64,000 nucleotides of DNA, taken from the NCBI GenBank assembly GCA_013284265.1, contig JABTBR010000010.1, positions 1 to 64,000 of the forward strand, in the 5' to 3' direction. Shown here piece after piece: positions 40,987 to 50,262 of this stretch (position 1 is the stretch's first letter; every line of letters begins with the position of its first letter). Source of the DNA: Oxalobacteraceae bacterium. Its GTDB lineage: Bacteria; Pseudomonadota; Gammaproteobacteria; Burkholderiales; Burkholderiaceae_D. Both the position numbers and the translations under genes were made by a program. The notes beneath the pieces were generated by a model. The model was not told where the DNA came from, searched no databases, and saw only the letters and a list, made by a program, of their open reading frames with translations.

Positions 40987-43177
40987 TGGCCTTGAGTTGC
41001 TGCACGCTCATCTGTAGCGGGGCAAGGAGATCGTCGAGCGCCTGCCTGACACTAGCGGCCATGGCGCTACTGCCGCAAACGAGTATCTGGCCGCCGTTGT
41101 TGATCAGCGCGCGCATGTTGTCGGCATCATCCATCAGGCGATTCTGCACGCGCTTACCATTTGCAACGCGTGAGAAGGCCGTGTGCAGCTGCGTCAGTCG
41201 CCTGTCAGCCAGATAATCTCGCAGTTCGGGTTCGTACAGAAAATCGGATTCGGGGTCGCGACCGCCCCAGTACAAGTACATCGGATGCTTACCGGCATTG
41301 TTGCGGATGAACCCTGCGAGCGGGCCGATGCCGGTACCGGCGCCGATCAGGATTACCGGTGCCTTCCCGGACGCCGGCCGGAAATGTGGATTGGGCTGGA
41401 TAAATGCCTCGATGCAGTCGCCCGGCCGCAGGCCATGCAGGTAGGACGAACACAGGCCTCCTGGTTGCTTGCGCACGCAGATCTCGAGGATGCCGTCACG
41501 GGCGCCGCTCGCCAGCGAGTAGAATCGTGGCATCGGACTGCCTGGCGCGATGATGCCGGCCAAGTCGCCGGCGTCGAATCTTGGCATCCGGTGCCGCCGG
41601 AAAAAGCGCTCAAGCAATTGCGCAGATGCGTGCGCCGGAGCGACGGTAAAGCGCAACACGACGGTCGGTTCGCGCTCCTCGCGGCCGTAGTCGACGCGTT
41701 CCCTCAGCCACAGGGAAAATGTGCGCGGATGTGCCGGCGCATGCTCGAGTCTGAGTTCGATCCCGAGGTGCTTGCCAACCCTGCCCCCCCATTGGGCGAA
41801 TTCCTGCGTCGACTGACGGTCGATGCTGGTGAGGTCCAGCGCACGCCGCCACCCGTGCGCGAGCAGCGCGGCATCGACATCCTTGGCGAACTGGCAGAAT
41901 TTCGGAAACTGGCGGTCGCCAAAACCGAGCACTGCATATCCGGCCGCCCGATTCGACGGCACCCGGGCGAGCAGTGCAAGGAATTGCCTGGCCGAAGCGG
42001 GGGCGTCGCCGTCGCCATAGGTTGCCGTCAACAGGAACAGATTACGGGCAGCGTTGTAACGGGAGGACAGCTGATTCATCGGTGCCGTGTGTACCTGCTG
42101 ACCCGCCTTGCGCAGGCCGTCATGGAGCACACGGGCGAATCCCCAGGTACTGTTGTTTTCGCTACCCACCAGGATGACCGTCTCGGCTGATTGCGCAGCG
42201 CCATTGGCTGGAATACGGGGTTTTGCGCGCTGGCGCTGCCACCATACGGTCATACCCGTGACCGCAAGCCACGGGGCGCCGAGCGCGCACAAGCCTAGCA
42301 TGAGGCCCAGCCACCACAAGCCTTCGCCCGTGTGCAGCTGATAGACCAGTTCATACGCTTCACGCACGCCGCTGTGTGCCCGGTAGGAAAGCGCGGCACC
42401 GGTCGATTGGTCGACGTAAGCGTCTCCCTGTACGGTCCTGAGCGTGTAGACGGCCGAGCGGTCGCCGGCAATAGGAAAGACCAGTTCTCGCAGGTCGGCA
42501 AGGTCGGCCGCCATCAGCGCCGGCATGGCGGATACCGGCGCTGGTGGTCCGCCGGATGTGCTGGCGGGGAAATCCGGTTCGGCCTTCATGCCATCGGAAA
42601 TCAAGCCGAAGGTTGCCGCCGACATGTAAATGCCGGTAAGCGCCGACATCAGCAGGCCAGCAAGGGCAACACGGCCGACCGCCGCATGCCAGCGCTGGCT
42701 GCGGCTACCGTGCAGTGGACGAATTACCTGGCGCCATCCGCCGACGCGCTTGATCAGTAAGCAAGTGCCTGAAACGCAGAGCACCAGCATCGCCAGTGCG
42801 GTGATTCCCGATACAACGCGACCTGGAGTATCGAGGAGCAAGGACCTGTGCAGTTTTTTGACCCAGCGCGAGAAGACAGACGGGACATAATGGGCGATGG
42901 CCTTGCCACTCGCGGCATCGACTCTGTCAACTGCGGCACCGCTTGGCGTGCTGAAATAGACAATGAGCGATCCCGAAGGAGTGCGCTGAATCTGTTCGGC
43001 ACTGGGGTAGTGGCGAACCACCCGGTCTGCCAGTTCGGCCACGCTGACGCCGACCGGCTGGCTCGTACCGAGTCGGTCGAGTGCCGGATCGATCGACAAT
43101 AGTGCGCCAGTGATACCCAGAAGTACAACGAGCAACGCGCTTAGCAGGCCGGCAAGGGAATGAAGCTGACGCAACAT
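40958..43177 (-). CDS. PepSY-domain transmembrane flavodoxin-reductase
   Basis: This 739-residue electron-transfer protein starts with a PepSY_TM region (about residues 1-330) containing four membrane helices and extracytosolic PepSY segments. A flavodoxin domain follows (about 335-480, TATYGDGDAPASARQFLALLARV). Then comes a ferredoxin-reductase FAD/NADPH module with RFYSLASG for flavin, GGLCSSYLHGLRPGD, and the nucleotide motif GAGTGIGPLAGFI. It resembles the sulfite-reductase flavoprotein-PepSY fusions that carry electrons from cytoplasmic NADPH across the membrane. The flavodoxin and reductase domains should be cytoplasmic. It begins ten bases after DUF2271 and overlaps apbE. Confidence 0.9.
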   Translation of the reverse strand: MLRQLHSLAGLLSALLVVLLGITGALLSIDPALDRLGTSQPVGVSVAELADRVVRHYPSAEQIQRTPSGSLIVYFSTPSGAAVDRVDAASGKAIAHYVPSVFSRWVKKLHRSLLLDTPGRVVSGITALAMLVLCVSGTCLLIKRVGGWRQVIRPLHGSRSQRWHAAVGRVALAGLLMSALTGIYMSAATFGLISDGMKAEPDFPASTSGGPPAPVSAMPALMAADLADLRELVFPIAGDRSAVYTLRTVQGDAYVDQSTGAALSYRAHSGVREAYELVYQLHTGEGLWWLGLMLGLCALGAPWLAVTGMTVWWQRQRAKPRIPANGAAQSAETVILVGSENNSTWGFARVLHDGLRKAGQQVHTAPMNQLSSRYNAARNLFLLTATYGDGDAPASARQFLALLARVPSNRAAGYAVLGFGDRQFPKFCQFAKDVDAALLAHGWRRALDLTSIDRQSTQEFAQWGGRVGKHLGIELRLEHAPAHPRTFSLWLRERVDYGREEREPTVVLRFTVAPAHASAQLLERFFRRHRMPRFDAGDLAGIIAPGSPMPRFYSLASGARDGILEICVRKQPGGLCSSYLHGLRPGDCIEAFIQPNPHFRPASGKAPVILIGAGTGIGPLAGFIRNNAGKHPMYLYWGGRDPESDFLYEPELRDYLADRRLTQLHTAFSRVANGKRVQNRLMDDADNMRALINNGGQILVCGSSAMAASVRQALDDLLAPLQMSVQQLKASGRYREDVF

Positions 43178-43187
43178 GTCGTCGGTG

Positions 43188-43658
43188 CTACAGGTCGTAG
43201 GTGAAGGACTTGATATATCCGCGTCCCTTTACCGGCTTGCCTCCCCCCTGCTTTGTCAGCGCCGCGCGGGCGTCGGCAGGGTTGTCGCGGCCGTCCTCGA
43301 CTGCGCTGTCAACACGTATTTCGTAGCCAGCATCGATCAGGGTGTCGGCCACGTCCACCGTGATCTTGAGCGTCTTCCCACTTCCGACGCTCGCGCCGCT
43401 GAGACCGTCAAATTCACGTGGATTGAGCCCGCTGCCGCGCGCCCAGTCACTCATGTGCTTGTAGTATTTCACCTTGCTTCCGGCAACCCACAGTGTTTTC
43501 TGGTACTTGCCGGCTGCGTCGGTAAGATAGAACGCGAGGTAGGCGCCGTTGCCGCCATAGTTTTGCAGTTGCGTGGTAAGCACGACAGGGCGCGCGTGGA
43601 CCAGTCCGGGCAGCGCCAAAGCCCCCGCCAGGCAGGTACCGGCTATGATAGTTTTCAT
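43188..43658 (-). CDS. DUF2271 periplasmic protein with flavinylation-like motif
   Basis: The 156-residue protein has a signal peptide cleaved after VHA (near residue 22). The mature part fits DUF2271 (LQNYGGNGAYLAFYLTDAAG...KTLWVAGSKVKYYKHMSDW). Residues around 82-91 read DGLSGASVGSG. This matches the ApbE recognition pattern D-G-x-(S/T)-G-A-(S/T)-x-(S/T), with Ser at the FMN-attachment position instead of the commoner Thr. The family is known to occur with ApbE and PepSY partners in extracytosolic flavin electron-transfer loci. It overlaps the PepSY gene stop by ATGA and precedes the membrane reductase, so it may be the covalently flavinylated carrier that receives electrons from it. Confidence 0.85.
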   Translation of the reverse strand: MKTIIAGTCLAGALALPGLVHARPVVLTTQLQNYGGNGAYLAFYLTDAAGKYQKTLWVAGSKVKYYKHMSDWARGSGLNPREFDGLSGASVGSGKTLKITVDVADTLIDAGYEIRVDSAVEDGRDNPADARAALTKQGGGKPVKGRGYIKSFTYDL

Positions 43659-44029
43659 TGAATATTTTCTTTCGTTGTAGGGCTGGTCCGTTCGCGGCGT
43701 TTCTCCTTTGCCTGCACTGGTCCGGCATAGTCCGAGGCGTCGCCGTTTGGTCCAAACGCCACCTCCAGGCTGCGCATGTGCAGCGAGGCCGGCGCGTACT
43801 TGGCCTTGACTCTGTTGCCCATTCGGTCGGTTCCCCTGACTTCGTAACAGCCGTCGTCCACCTTGATGCGCTGGACTGTCCAGCCACGCCGTTCGACCTC
43901 CTGCCGCAGAAGTTCACGTGGCTTCCACTCGGAAATGGGATCCGTACAATCGTCGTCGGCAAACGCCGCGCCGCTGGCCGCCAGGGCAGCAAACGCGGCA
44001 ATTGCCGCGCACTTAGGAACTAGGGTCAT
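43655..44029 (-). CDS. Small secreted PepSY-domain protein
   Basis: The 124-residue protein has a signal peptide ending AAFA (residue 24) and one PepSY_2-type domain (residues 35-95: RELLRQEVERRGWTVQRIKVDDGCYEVRGTDRMGNRVKAKY). It includes a Cys26-Cys pair split across the domain (DDDCTDP and DDGCYEV) that could form a disulfide. PepSY domains of this kind accompany ApbE and DUF2271 proteins. GAGGAGA lies seven bases before the ATG. It is the first gene of the operon, with a promoter and FNR-like site about 150-200 bases upstream. Confidence 0.85.
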   Translation of the reverse strand: MTLVPKCAAIAAFAALAASGAAFADDDCTDPISEWKPRELLRQEVERRGWTVQRIKVDDGCYEVRGTDRMGNRVKAKYAPASLHMRSLEVAFGPNGDASDYAGPVQAKEKRRERTSPTTKENIQ

Positions 44030-44185
44030 CGTTTTCTCCTCGTACGAGAGACCTCGGGGCCGGCCAACTCAGGGTGAGCAGTATGGCAACGGCGATCAGG
44101 CATTGATTGGTCAAATGAACGGCGTAAAGGGGCGGCACATCACCACGCTAATCCCGCTACGAGAAATCGCAACTTGTTGGGTTCG

Positions 44186-44191
44186 ATTATA
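44186..44191 (-). promoter_or_regulatory. -10 element of the PepSY-ApbE operon
   Basis: TATAAT is exact on the minus strand (plus-strand ATTATA). Transcription would start near 44180, about 150 bases before the first start codon at 44029. No -35 hexamer is needed if activation comes from the FNR-like site upstream. Confidence 0.6.
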
Positions 44192-44214
44192 GGGCGCTTA
44201 AAAAACAAAAAAAT

Positions 44215-44228
44215 ATGATCTACATCAA
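44215..44228 (-). promoter_or_regulatory. FNR/CRP-family operator (class II position)
   Basis: On the minus strand the site reads TTGATGTAGATCAT, a 9 of 10 match to the FNR consensus TTGAT-N4-ATCAA. Its centre lies between 44221 and 44222, about 41.5 bases before the expected transcription start given by the -10 at 44186-44191. That is the canonical class II activator position. Regulation of the downstream operon by an FNR, ANR or DNR protein under low oxygen is therefore likely. The divergent CDF/P-ATPase operon could also use it, but its spacing is not canonical. Confidence 0.65.
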
Positions 44229-44323
44229 AACCGGCCGACATATATTTTTGAAAAATGAGCGCCTTCCCTCCGTGCTAGACTGAACAAGGGATGCCGGTTC
44301 GGCGCCGGCTGAGGGAGAGAACA

Positions 44324-45301
44324 GTGAACGATTCAGGCGACTTGATTGACGACCCGGAAGACACCCGGCACAGCGCGGCCGAACGTTCGGCCGCCGCCGC
44401 GCGCAGCACCTGGGTCAGCGTCGCCGTCAACGTTGCGCTGAGCGGCGTGCAGATTTCTGTGGGCGTGCTCGCAAAATCGCAGGGGCTGATTGCCGATGGC
44501 ATTCACTCACTGTCCGACCTGATCGCCGATTTTGTCGTGCTGTTTGCCAGCCATCACGGCGCAAAGGAAGCCGATGCCGACCATCCCTACGGCCACCAGC
44601 GTTTCGAAAATGCCGCCTCGATGGTGGTCGGCGCACTGCTGTTGGCCGTTGGTGCGGGCATGGCGTGGACGGCCATCGGCAAATTGGAAAACCCGGCAAG
44701 CATTCCGGTTGTGCACGCCGCCGCATTGGCAGTCGCTGCAACGGCTTTAGTGGCGAAGGAACTTTTGTTCCGCTACATGCTGAAGATCGCCACCAAGGTC
44801 AAGTCAGGCATGCTCGTTGCCAATGCCTGGCATGCGCGCTCGGATGCGGCCTCGTCGCTGGTGGTGGGCATCGGCATCGCCGGCAACCTGGCCGGCTACC
44901 CGCTGCTCGATCCCATCGCCGCGCTAATCGTCGGGCTGATGATCGCGAAAATGGGCTGGGGATTTGCATGGGATGCGCTGCACGAGTTGATGGACCGTGG
45001 TATCGATGAACAGGAGCTTGCAGCGATCACGAGCACGCTGGCCGGCACTCCCGGAGTGATGGGCGTGCACGACGTACGTACCCGCAAGATGGGCGACATG
45101 ATCGTCGTCGATGCCCACATCGAGGTAGATGCAACGATCCCGGTCGAAGCCGGCCATGACATCGCTGTTGCTGCGCGGCGCAGCGTGATGGAGCGGCACC
45201 GTGTGTTGTCGCTGATGACACATGTCGATCCATGGCGCCGCCCCGATCTGGATCACGTCGGCGAAACGGTGCCGATAAGGCACGGGGCCCCGGCATCATG
45301 A
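44324..45301 (+). CDS. Cation diffusion facilitator metal exporter (CDF family)
   Basis: This 325-residue protein has six membrane helices and a C-terminal cytoplasmic domain. Metal-site motifs of the family are seen in ADGIHSLSDLIADFVVL (helix 2) and AWHARSDAASSLVV (helix 5), with HPYGHQRFE between helices 2 and 3. Members export Zn, Fe, Cd, Co or Mn in exchange for protons. The metal cannot be read directly. GTG at 44324 is chosen since GAGGGAGA is seven bases upstream; ATG at 44291 lacks a spaced site. The stop overlaps the P-ATPase start (ATGA), so the two exporters are coexpressed. Confidence 0.88.
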   Translation: MNDSGDLIDDPEDTRHSAAERSAAAARSTWVSVAVNVALSGVQISVGVLAKSQGLIADGIHSLSDLIADFVVLFASHHGAKEADADHPYGHQRFENAASMVVGALLLAVGAGMAWTAIGKLENPASIPVVHAAALAVAATALVAKELLFRYMLKIATKVKSGMLVANAWHARSDAASSLVVGIGIAGNLAGYPLLDPIAALIVGLMIAKMGWGFAWDALHELMDRGIDEQELAAITSTLAGTPGVMGVHDVRTRKMGDMIVVDAHIEVDATIPVEAGHDIAVAARRSVMERHRVLSLMTHVDPWRRPDLDHVGETVPIRHGAPAS

Positions 45302-47883
45302 AAGCCGCTGTATCCGCTGACGGTGGTCTTACCGAAGCGCAGGCCCTTCGGCGCCTGCAGCAAGACGGGCCAAATGAATTGCCGTCGTCGAAGCAGCGAA
45401 CGCTGCTGCGCCTGTTGGTGGAGGTGATATCCGAACCGATGTTCCTGTTGTTGGTGGCCTGTGGCGTGATCTACCTGCTTCTGGGTGATCGCGGAGAAGC
45501 GCTGATGCTGCTCGGCTTCGTGTTTATCGTCATTGGGATCACCTTTTTTCAACAGCGGCGCGCAGAAAATGCCTTGGCTGCGCTGCGGGATCTATCGAGT
45601 CCGACTGCTTTGGTGGTGCGTGATGGCCTTGTGCGGACGATTTCCACAGGTGCCCTGGTCTGCGGAGACATCGTATTGATTTCTGAGGGTAATCGGGTAC
45701 CGGCCGATATGCGCCTGGTCGAATCATCGAATCTGACGGTTGACGAATCGATGCTGACGGGCGAATCTGCAACTGTCCCCAAATTCGTCGGCGAGGCAGC
45801 CGGGGGACAACTGGAATCGCCCGGCACGGAATCTCGATCCCATGTCTTTTCAGGTACCCTGGTCACGCAGGGGACCGCGCGCGGCCAGGTTGTCGCCACG
45901 GGTGTGCGCAGCGCGCTTGGGCGGATCGGCGCATCGCTCGCCGCCATCGGCACCGATCTGACACCAATTCAGCGCGAAACGCGAGGGGTTGTGAAGCGCG
46001 TGGCAATGGTAGGACTGGTGCTGGCGACGTTGTTGGCTTTGCTGTACTGGTACCTGCGCGGCGATTGGCTGCATGGGATGCTCGCTGGTTTGACCTTGGC
46101 GATGGCGATCCTGCCGGAAGAGCTGCCGGTAGTGCTGACCATTTTCCTCGGGTTGGGTGCATGGCGACTCGCGCGCGAAAACGTGCTGGCCCGGCGCATT
46201 CCGGCGATCGAGCTACTCGGCGCAACCACATTGCTATGCGTAGATAAGACCGGTACCTTGACCATGAATCGCATGGCAGTTCGGACAATTTGGACCGAAG
46301 CTGCGACATTCGATACCGCCACTGCGGGAAATGCACCATTGGATGAGTCCTTGCATGGCGTGCTTGAGTTTGCGGTGCTGGCAAGCCATCGACGTGCGTT
46401 CGATCCGATGGAGTCCGGCATCAGCGATGCGGGTCGGCGCTTGCTCGCAAATACCGAGCACTTGCACGATAACTGGACGCTGCTAAGCGACTATCCCCTG
46501 TCGAAGGCAATGCTCGCCATGTCACGCGTTTGGCAATCGCCTGACTTGCGAGCAAGAATGATCGCCGCGAAGGGTGCGCCAGAATCGATCATCGATTTAT
46601 GTCATCTCGACTCCGTCCGTAGCGGAATGATTACGCAGCAAGTGGAACGAATGGCTGAAGAAGGGCTGCGCGTGCTGGGCGTAGCGCGCGCACTCTTCGA
46701 TCAATCCACCTTGCCGGGCAACCAACATGACTTCGATTTCGAATTCCTTGGACTGGTGGCACTGGAAGATCCGGTGCGCCCAGATGTCCCAGCTGCGATC
46801 GCCCAATGCCGTTTGGCAGGGATTCGCGTCGTCATGATTACAGGCGATCATCCTGCGACTGCGATTTCAATAGCACGGCAGGCGGGCCTTGTCTCTGAGG
46901 GCAGTGCCATCACCGGAGCGGAGCTCGCCGCCATGAGTGACGTAGAGCTTGCAGATCGACTCGCGGACACGGACGTCTTTTGCCGCGTTCAGCCGGCGCA
47001 AAAATTGCGCCTGGTGCAGGCGTTTCAAGGACGCGGCGAAGTCGTCGCCATGACCGGTGACGGCGTCAACGATGCCCCAGCGCTGAAGGCGGCAGATATT
47101 GGCGTTGCAATGGGTGCGCGCGGCACCGATGTGGCGCGCGAGTCGGCTGCCCTGGTTCTTCTCAACGACGACTTTGCTTCGCTGGTGACCGCAGTGCGGC
47201 ATGGTCGCCGCGTATTCGCCAACTTGCGCAAAGCGATTGCCTTCGTGGTGGCGGCGCATGTCCCAATCGTCGGCCTGTCGGTCCTTCCTGTCCTCTTCGG
47301 ATGGCCAATGTTGTTGATGCCAGTTCACATCCTGTTCCTGCAACTGATCATTGACCCTGCATGCTCGGTGATTTTCGAGGCTGAACCGATCGAATCGGGA
47401 GCAATGCATGCTAGCCCTCGGCGCCCCGATGCCCGCCTTTTTGACCGCGAGGTTTTGTTGCGCGGACTTTGGCAAGGCAGCGGCCTCTTGCTCGCGCTGG
47501 TCGGGATAAATTCCATCGCACGAACATGGGGCGATACCGACGATGCCGCCCGCGCCGCAACGTTTTGCGTGTTGGTGCTGTCGAATCTTGGATTGATTTA
47601 CGTAAATCGCTCGTGGTCGCAGTCGACGTGGAGTCGGCCCGACAGCGTAAACCCAACATTTCCATTCATCGCCGGTGGTTCTGTCACATTGCTCGCTTTC
47701 GTTCTTGGAATTCCCTTTCTGCGGTCGCTTTTCGTCTTTGCGCTTCCGTCATGGACGCTGGCAGGGATCGGGATCGGTGCGAGTTTGCTTTGCCTCCTGT
47801 GGTTCGAATCAGTTAAGCGGCATTTCAACCGGAAGCGATTTCCCTATGGTGTTGGCGCCGACCGACAGCCGAACCACTTGTAG
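45298..47883 (+). CDS. Cation-translocating P-type ATPase (P2-like)
   Basis: The 861-residue pump begins with the N-terminal domain of P2-type ATPases (GLTEAQALRRLQQDGPNELP). Visible motifs are TGES near 155 in the actuator, PEELPVVLTIFLG in helix 4, the phosphorylated Asp316 in DKTGTLT, and MTGDGVNDAPALKAADIGVAMG. The helix 4 PEELP motif relates to the calcium/manganese type of P2A pumps (PEGLP in SERCA) and not to the CPx heavy-metal pumps. The ATG overlaps the CDF stop. Together with CDF the likely task is export of Ca, Mn or a similar divalent ion; an FNR-like site upstream suggests low-oxygen control, as seen for related pumps. Confidence 0.9.
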   Translation: MKAAVSADGGLTEAQALRRLQQDGPNELPSSKQRTLLRLLVEVISEPMFLLLVACGVIYLLLGDRGEALMLLGFVFIVIGITFFQQRRAENALAALRDLSSPTALVVRDGLVRTISTGALVCGDIVLISEGNRVPADMRLVESSNLTVDESMLTGESATVPKFVGEAAGGQLESPGTESRSHVFSGTLVTQGTARGQVVATGVRSALGRIGASLAAIGTDLTPIQRETRGVVKRVAMVGLVLATLLALLYWYLRGDWLHGMLAGLTLAMAILPEELPVVLTIFLGLGAWRLARENVLARRIPAIELLGATTLLCVDKTGTLTMNRMAVRTIWTEAATFDTATAGNAPLDESLHGVLEFAVLASHRRAFDPMESGISDAGRRLLANTEHLHDNWTLLSDYPLSKAMLAMSRVWQSPDLRARMIAAKGAPESIIDLCHLDSVRSGMITQQVERMAEEGLRVLGVARALFDQSTLPGNQHDFDFEFLGLVALEDPVRPDVPAAIAQCRLAGIRVVMITGDHPATAISIARQAGLVSEGSAITGAELAAMSDVELADRLADTDVFCRVQPAQKLRLVQAFQGRGEVVAMTGDGVNDAPALKAADIGVAMGARGTDVARESAALVLLNDDFASLVTAVRHGRRVFANLRKAIAFVVAAHVPIVGLSVLPVLFGWPMLLMPVHILFLQLIIDPACSVIFEAEPIESGAMHASPRRPDARLFDREVLLRGLWQGSGLLLALVGINSIARTWGDTDDAARAATFCVLVLSNLGLIYVNRSWSQSTWSRPDSVNPTFPFIAGGSVTLLAFVLGIPFLRSLFVFALPSWTLAGIGIGASLLCLLWFESVKRHFNRKRFPYGVGADRQPNHL

Positions 47884-47993
47884 CGTCGTCTAAGGTCATC
47901 GGCTTACTCGACCTGGGTGGCAACCGGTACTTTTTCTGTCCCAGCTCGCTGAACTGACGCAAATAGCGGACAGGCGGATCGCGACGCGACTGC

Positions 47994-50003
47994 TTATGCG
48001 TTTTCCTGAGCCGCCTTGCGAGTGACCAGCCCGGATAGCTCGACCACGCCGACCGGGGGATGGATTCGCCATGGCACAATGAAGCTGCGGGCCGTCAATC
48101 CGGCTGCGATGCGGCGCATTTGCTTGCGTTCTCCCGCCAGACGCGCTTCCAGCAAGGGATCGCGCGTGCCGGCCGCCACCACGCTTTTGTTGATCACCCA
48201 GGCGTATGGCTCGATGCTTGCGCGGCGCAGGTCGTCCTGCAGGGCCGCCGCCTGCGAAACCGGGGTGAGCTCCGGCAGCGTCACCAGAATGATCCGGGTG
48301 TAGGCTCCGTCCTGCAGCCGCATCAGAGGCGTGGTCATCCGGCCGCTGCCGTGACCTTCGAAATCGCGCAGCGTTTGCCGATGGTAGGCGCCCGCAGCAT
48401 CCATCAGCAGCAGCGAGTGCCCGGTTGGCGCAGTGTCAAGCACGACGAAGGCACTACGCGCTTCGTTGACAATCCTGGAAAACGCATGAAAGACCGCGAC
48501 TTCTTCGGTACACGGTGAGCGCAAGTCTTCCAGCATCAACGCTTGTTCCTGGGCGTTCAGGCCCGGCGATTTTGCCGCCATCATACGGTCAATGTAGCGC
48601 TGGGTCTCAATCCTGGGGTCGATGCGGTCGACGCGCAAGCCGGGCACCTCGCTCGCGAGGGTTGCGGCGAGGTGGGCCGCCGGATCGGTGGTGCTAAGGT
48701 GAACGGTTTTGCCGCGTGCAATCAATCCAAGGGCCAAGGCTGCGGCGATAGTCGTTTTGCCCACTCCCCCCTTGCCCATCACCATGATGAGGCCGCGGCC
48801 GGACGCCGCCAGTTCGTCGGCCAGCGCGTCCAGACCCGGCAAAGCTTCGGCCGGTCCGGTCATCGCTTCGGCGCCGACGACGGGAGCGGCATGCGCCGAA
48901 AGCAGTGCGCGCAGGGCTGGCAAACCAACCGTGTCGAAGGCGCGCAAGGGCACTTGGTCTTGCGGCAGGGACTGCAGCGTTAGCGGCATCGCATCGAGCG
49001 CCTGCTGCCCGACCGATGCGATGGCGCAGGCCACCGCATCGGTCGGATCGCTTGCGTGGAACACGCCATTGATGATGAGGCGCTGGTGGTTCAGGCCGAG
49101 TGTGCGCAATTCATCCGACGTGCGCGCCGCTTCGGCAATTGCGCCCTTGTCGGCGCGGGCGACCAGAATGACGGTGGTCTGGGCAGGGTCGCTCAAGGCA
49201 AGCAGGGCAGCCTTGAAACGCACTTCCTGCATCTTCAAGCCCGAGTGCGGGCCGAGGCAGGAAGCCCCGCGGTCGTTCCCCGCCAAAAATCCGCTCCACG
49301 CCTGCGGCAAGCTCAGCAGACGCAAGGTGTGTCCAGTAGGCGCAGTGTCGAAGACGATATGGTCATAATCACCCGCATCATCGGCCAGCAGCGCCGCAAA
49401 CTCATCGAATGAAGCAATCTCCGTGGTGCACGCGCCGGACAGTTGCTCGCGCACGGTCGCGCGTTCCCTTGCACTGGCATCGGCGTCCAGCTGCCCCAGC
49501 ACGCGCTGGCGATACGACTCGGCCGCGTTGTCGGGGTCGATATTCAATACCGACAAGCCGGGGACGCCAGGCACAGGCGTGGGGATGTTGCGCAGTTCGA
49601 CGCCCAGCATTTCATCAAGATTCGACGCGGCATCGGTGCTCACCAGCAGAATCTTTCTGCCGGAATCGGCCAGCGTGAGCGCAGTGGCAGTCGACAGCGA
49701 GGTCTTGCCTACTCCTCCTTTACCGGTAAAGAACAGATGCCGCGTCGGCGCAAGGAGAAAGCCCGGCACCTTGGTGTCGAACCATCCCGCCACTGTCTCG
49801 TGCGACGGGATACCGCCGCAATGTACCAGCTTGCCGTCGATGAACACTGCCGGTGTCGACGTGGCGCCAAGACGCAGTATGTCATCGTGCTTGGTCACCT
49901 TGACGATGTCGGCGTCTACTCCGGCCGCATGCGCGAGCTTCTCGATCAATGCGATTGTGTACTGGCACTTGTTGCACCCGGGGCCAGCCACTGTGATGTT
50001 CAT
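47994..50003 (-). CDS. arsA: ArsA-type ATPase with N-terminal thioredoxin-like domain
   Basis: The protein has 669 residues. Residues 1-80 form a thioredoxin_3/glutaredoxin-like domain with CNKC at 10-13. Two ArsA halves follow, each with a P-loop: GKGGVGKT ending at Lys100 and GKGGVGKTT with Lys416. DTAPTGHTLRLL and DTAPTGHSLLLM are the switch II regions. The three arsenite-binding cysteines of E. coli ArsA correspond to Cys192 (SGACTTEIASFDEF), Cys249 (ASCLGPHSG) and Cys498 (SPCTEEVAVFHAF), so the metalloid site is intact. ATG at 50003 is preferred; the longer frame adds 60 residues of poor quality. No arsB, arsC, arsD or arsR gene is near, so the pump partner is missing here. The fused redox domain could deliver or reduce metalloid; this is inference. 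Confidence 0.87.
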   Translation of the reverse strand: MNITVAGPGCNKCQYTIALIEKLAHAAGVDADIVKVTKHDDILRLGATSTPAVFIDGKLVHCGGIPSHETVAGWFDTKVPGFLLAPTRHLFFTGKGGVGKTSLSTATALTLADSGRKILLVSTDAASNLDEMLGVELRNIPTPVPGVPGLSVLNIDPDNAAESYRQRVLGQLDADASARERATVREQLSGACTTEIASFDEFAALLADDAGDYDHIVFDTAPTGHTLRLLSLPQAWSGFLAGNDRGASCLGPHSGLKMQEVRFKAALLALSDPAQTTVILVARADKGAIAEAARTSDELRTLGLNHQRLIINGVFHASDPTDAVACAIASVGQQALDAMPLTLQSLPQDQVPLRAFDTVGLPALRALLSAHAAPVVGAEAMTGPAEALPGLDALADELAASGRGLIMVMGKGGVGKTTIAAALALGLIARGKTVHLSTTDPAAHLAATLASEVPGLRVDRIDPRIETQRYIDRMMAAKSPGLNAQEQALMLEDLRSPCTEEVAVFHAFSRIVNEARSAFVVLDTAPTGHSLLLMDAAGAYHRQTLRDFEGHGSGRMTTPLMRLQDGAYTRIILVTLPELTPVSQAAALQDDLRRASIEPYAWVINKSVVAAGTRDPLLEARLAGERKQMRRIAAGLTARSFIVPWRIHPPVGVVELSGLVTRKAAQENA

Positions 50004-50226
50004 CTGCTTTGCCTTGAAACTTGCTACCTTGGGAAGATGTTCTTTCAAAAGGAAAGGGGTACGCTGGCTCGATCGGAGGGCGCACAAGGTAGTCTGATAC
50101 GAGGGAAATTTACCATCGCACTGTTTGTCGATGTGGGGATATGTGGTGATTCCAGTGTACTCGCTTTTGTGCGGTGCCAGCACCGGTTCTCATTCCATCT
50201 TGATCCGAGGCGTATTTGGCCCAAGT

Positions 50227-50254
50227 GCGGCTTTGCCAGTTGCGGCAAAGCCGC
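50227..50254. terminator. Strong hairpin after the chemoreceptor gene
   Basis: GCGGCTTTGCC (50227-50237) and GGCAAAGCCGC (50244-50254) form a perfect 11-base stem with a six-base loop, nine bases past the chemoreceptor stop on the minus strand. No T-run follows in either direction, so it is a hairpin that may end or protect the transcript, not a textbook terminator. Confidence 0.5.
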
Positions 50255-50262
50255 CTCGCCGG

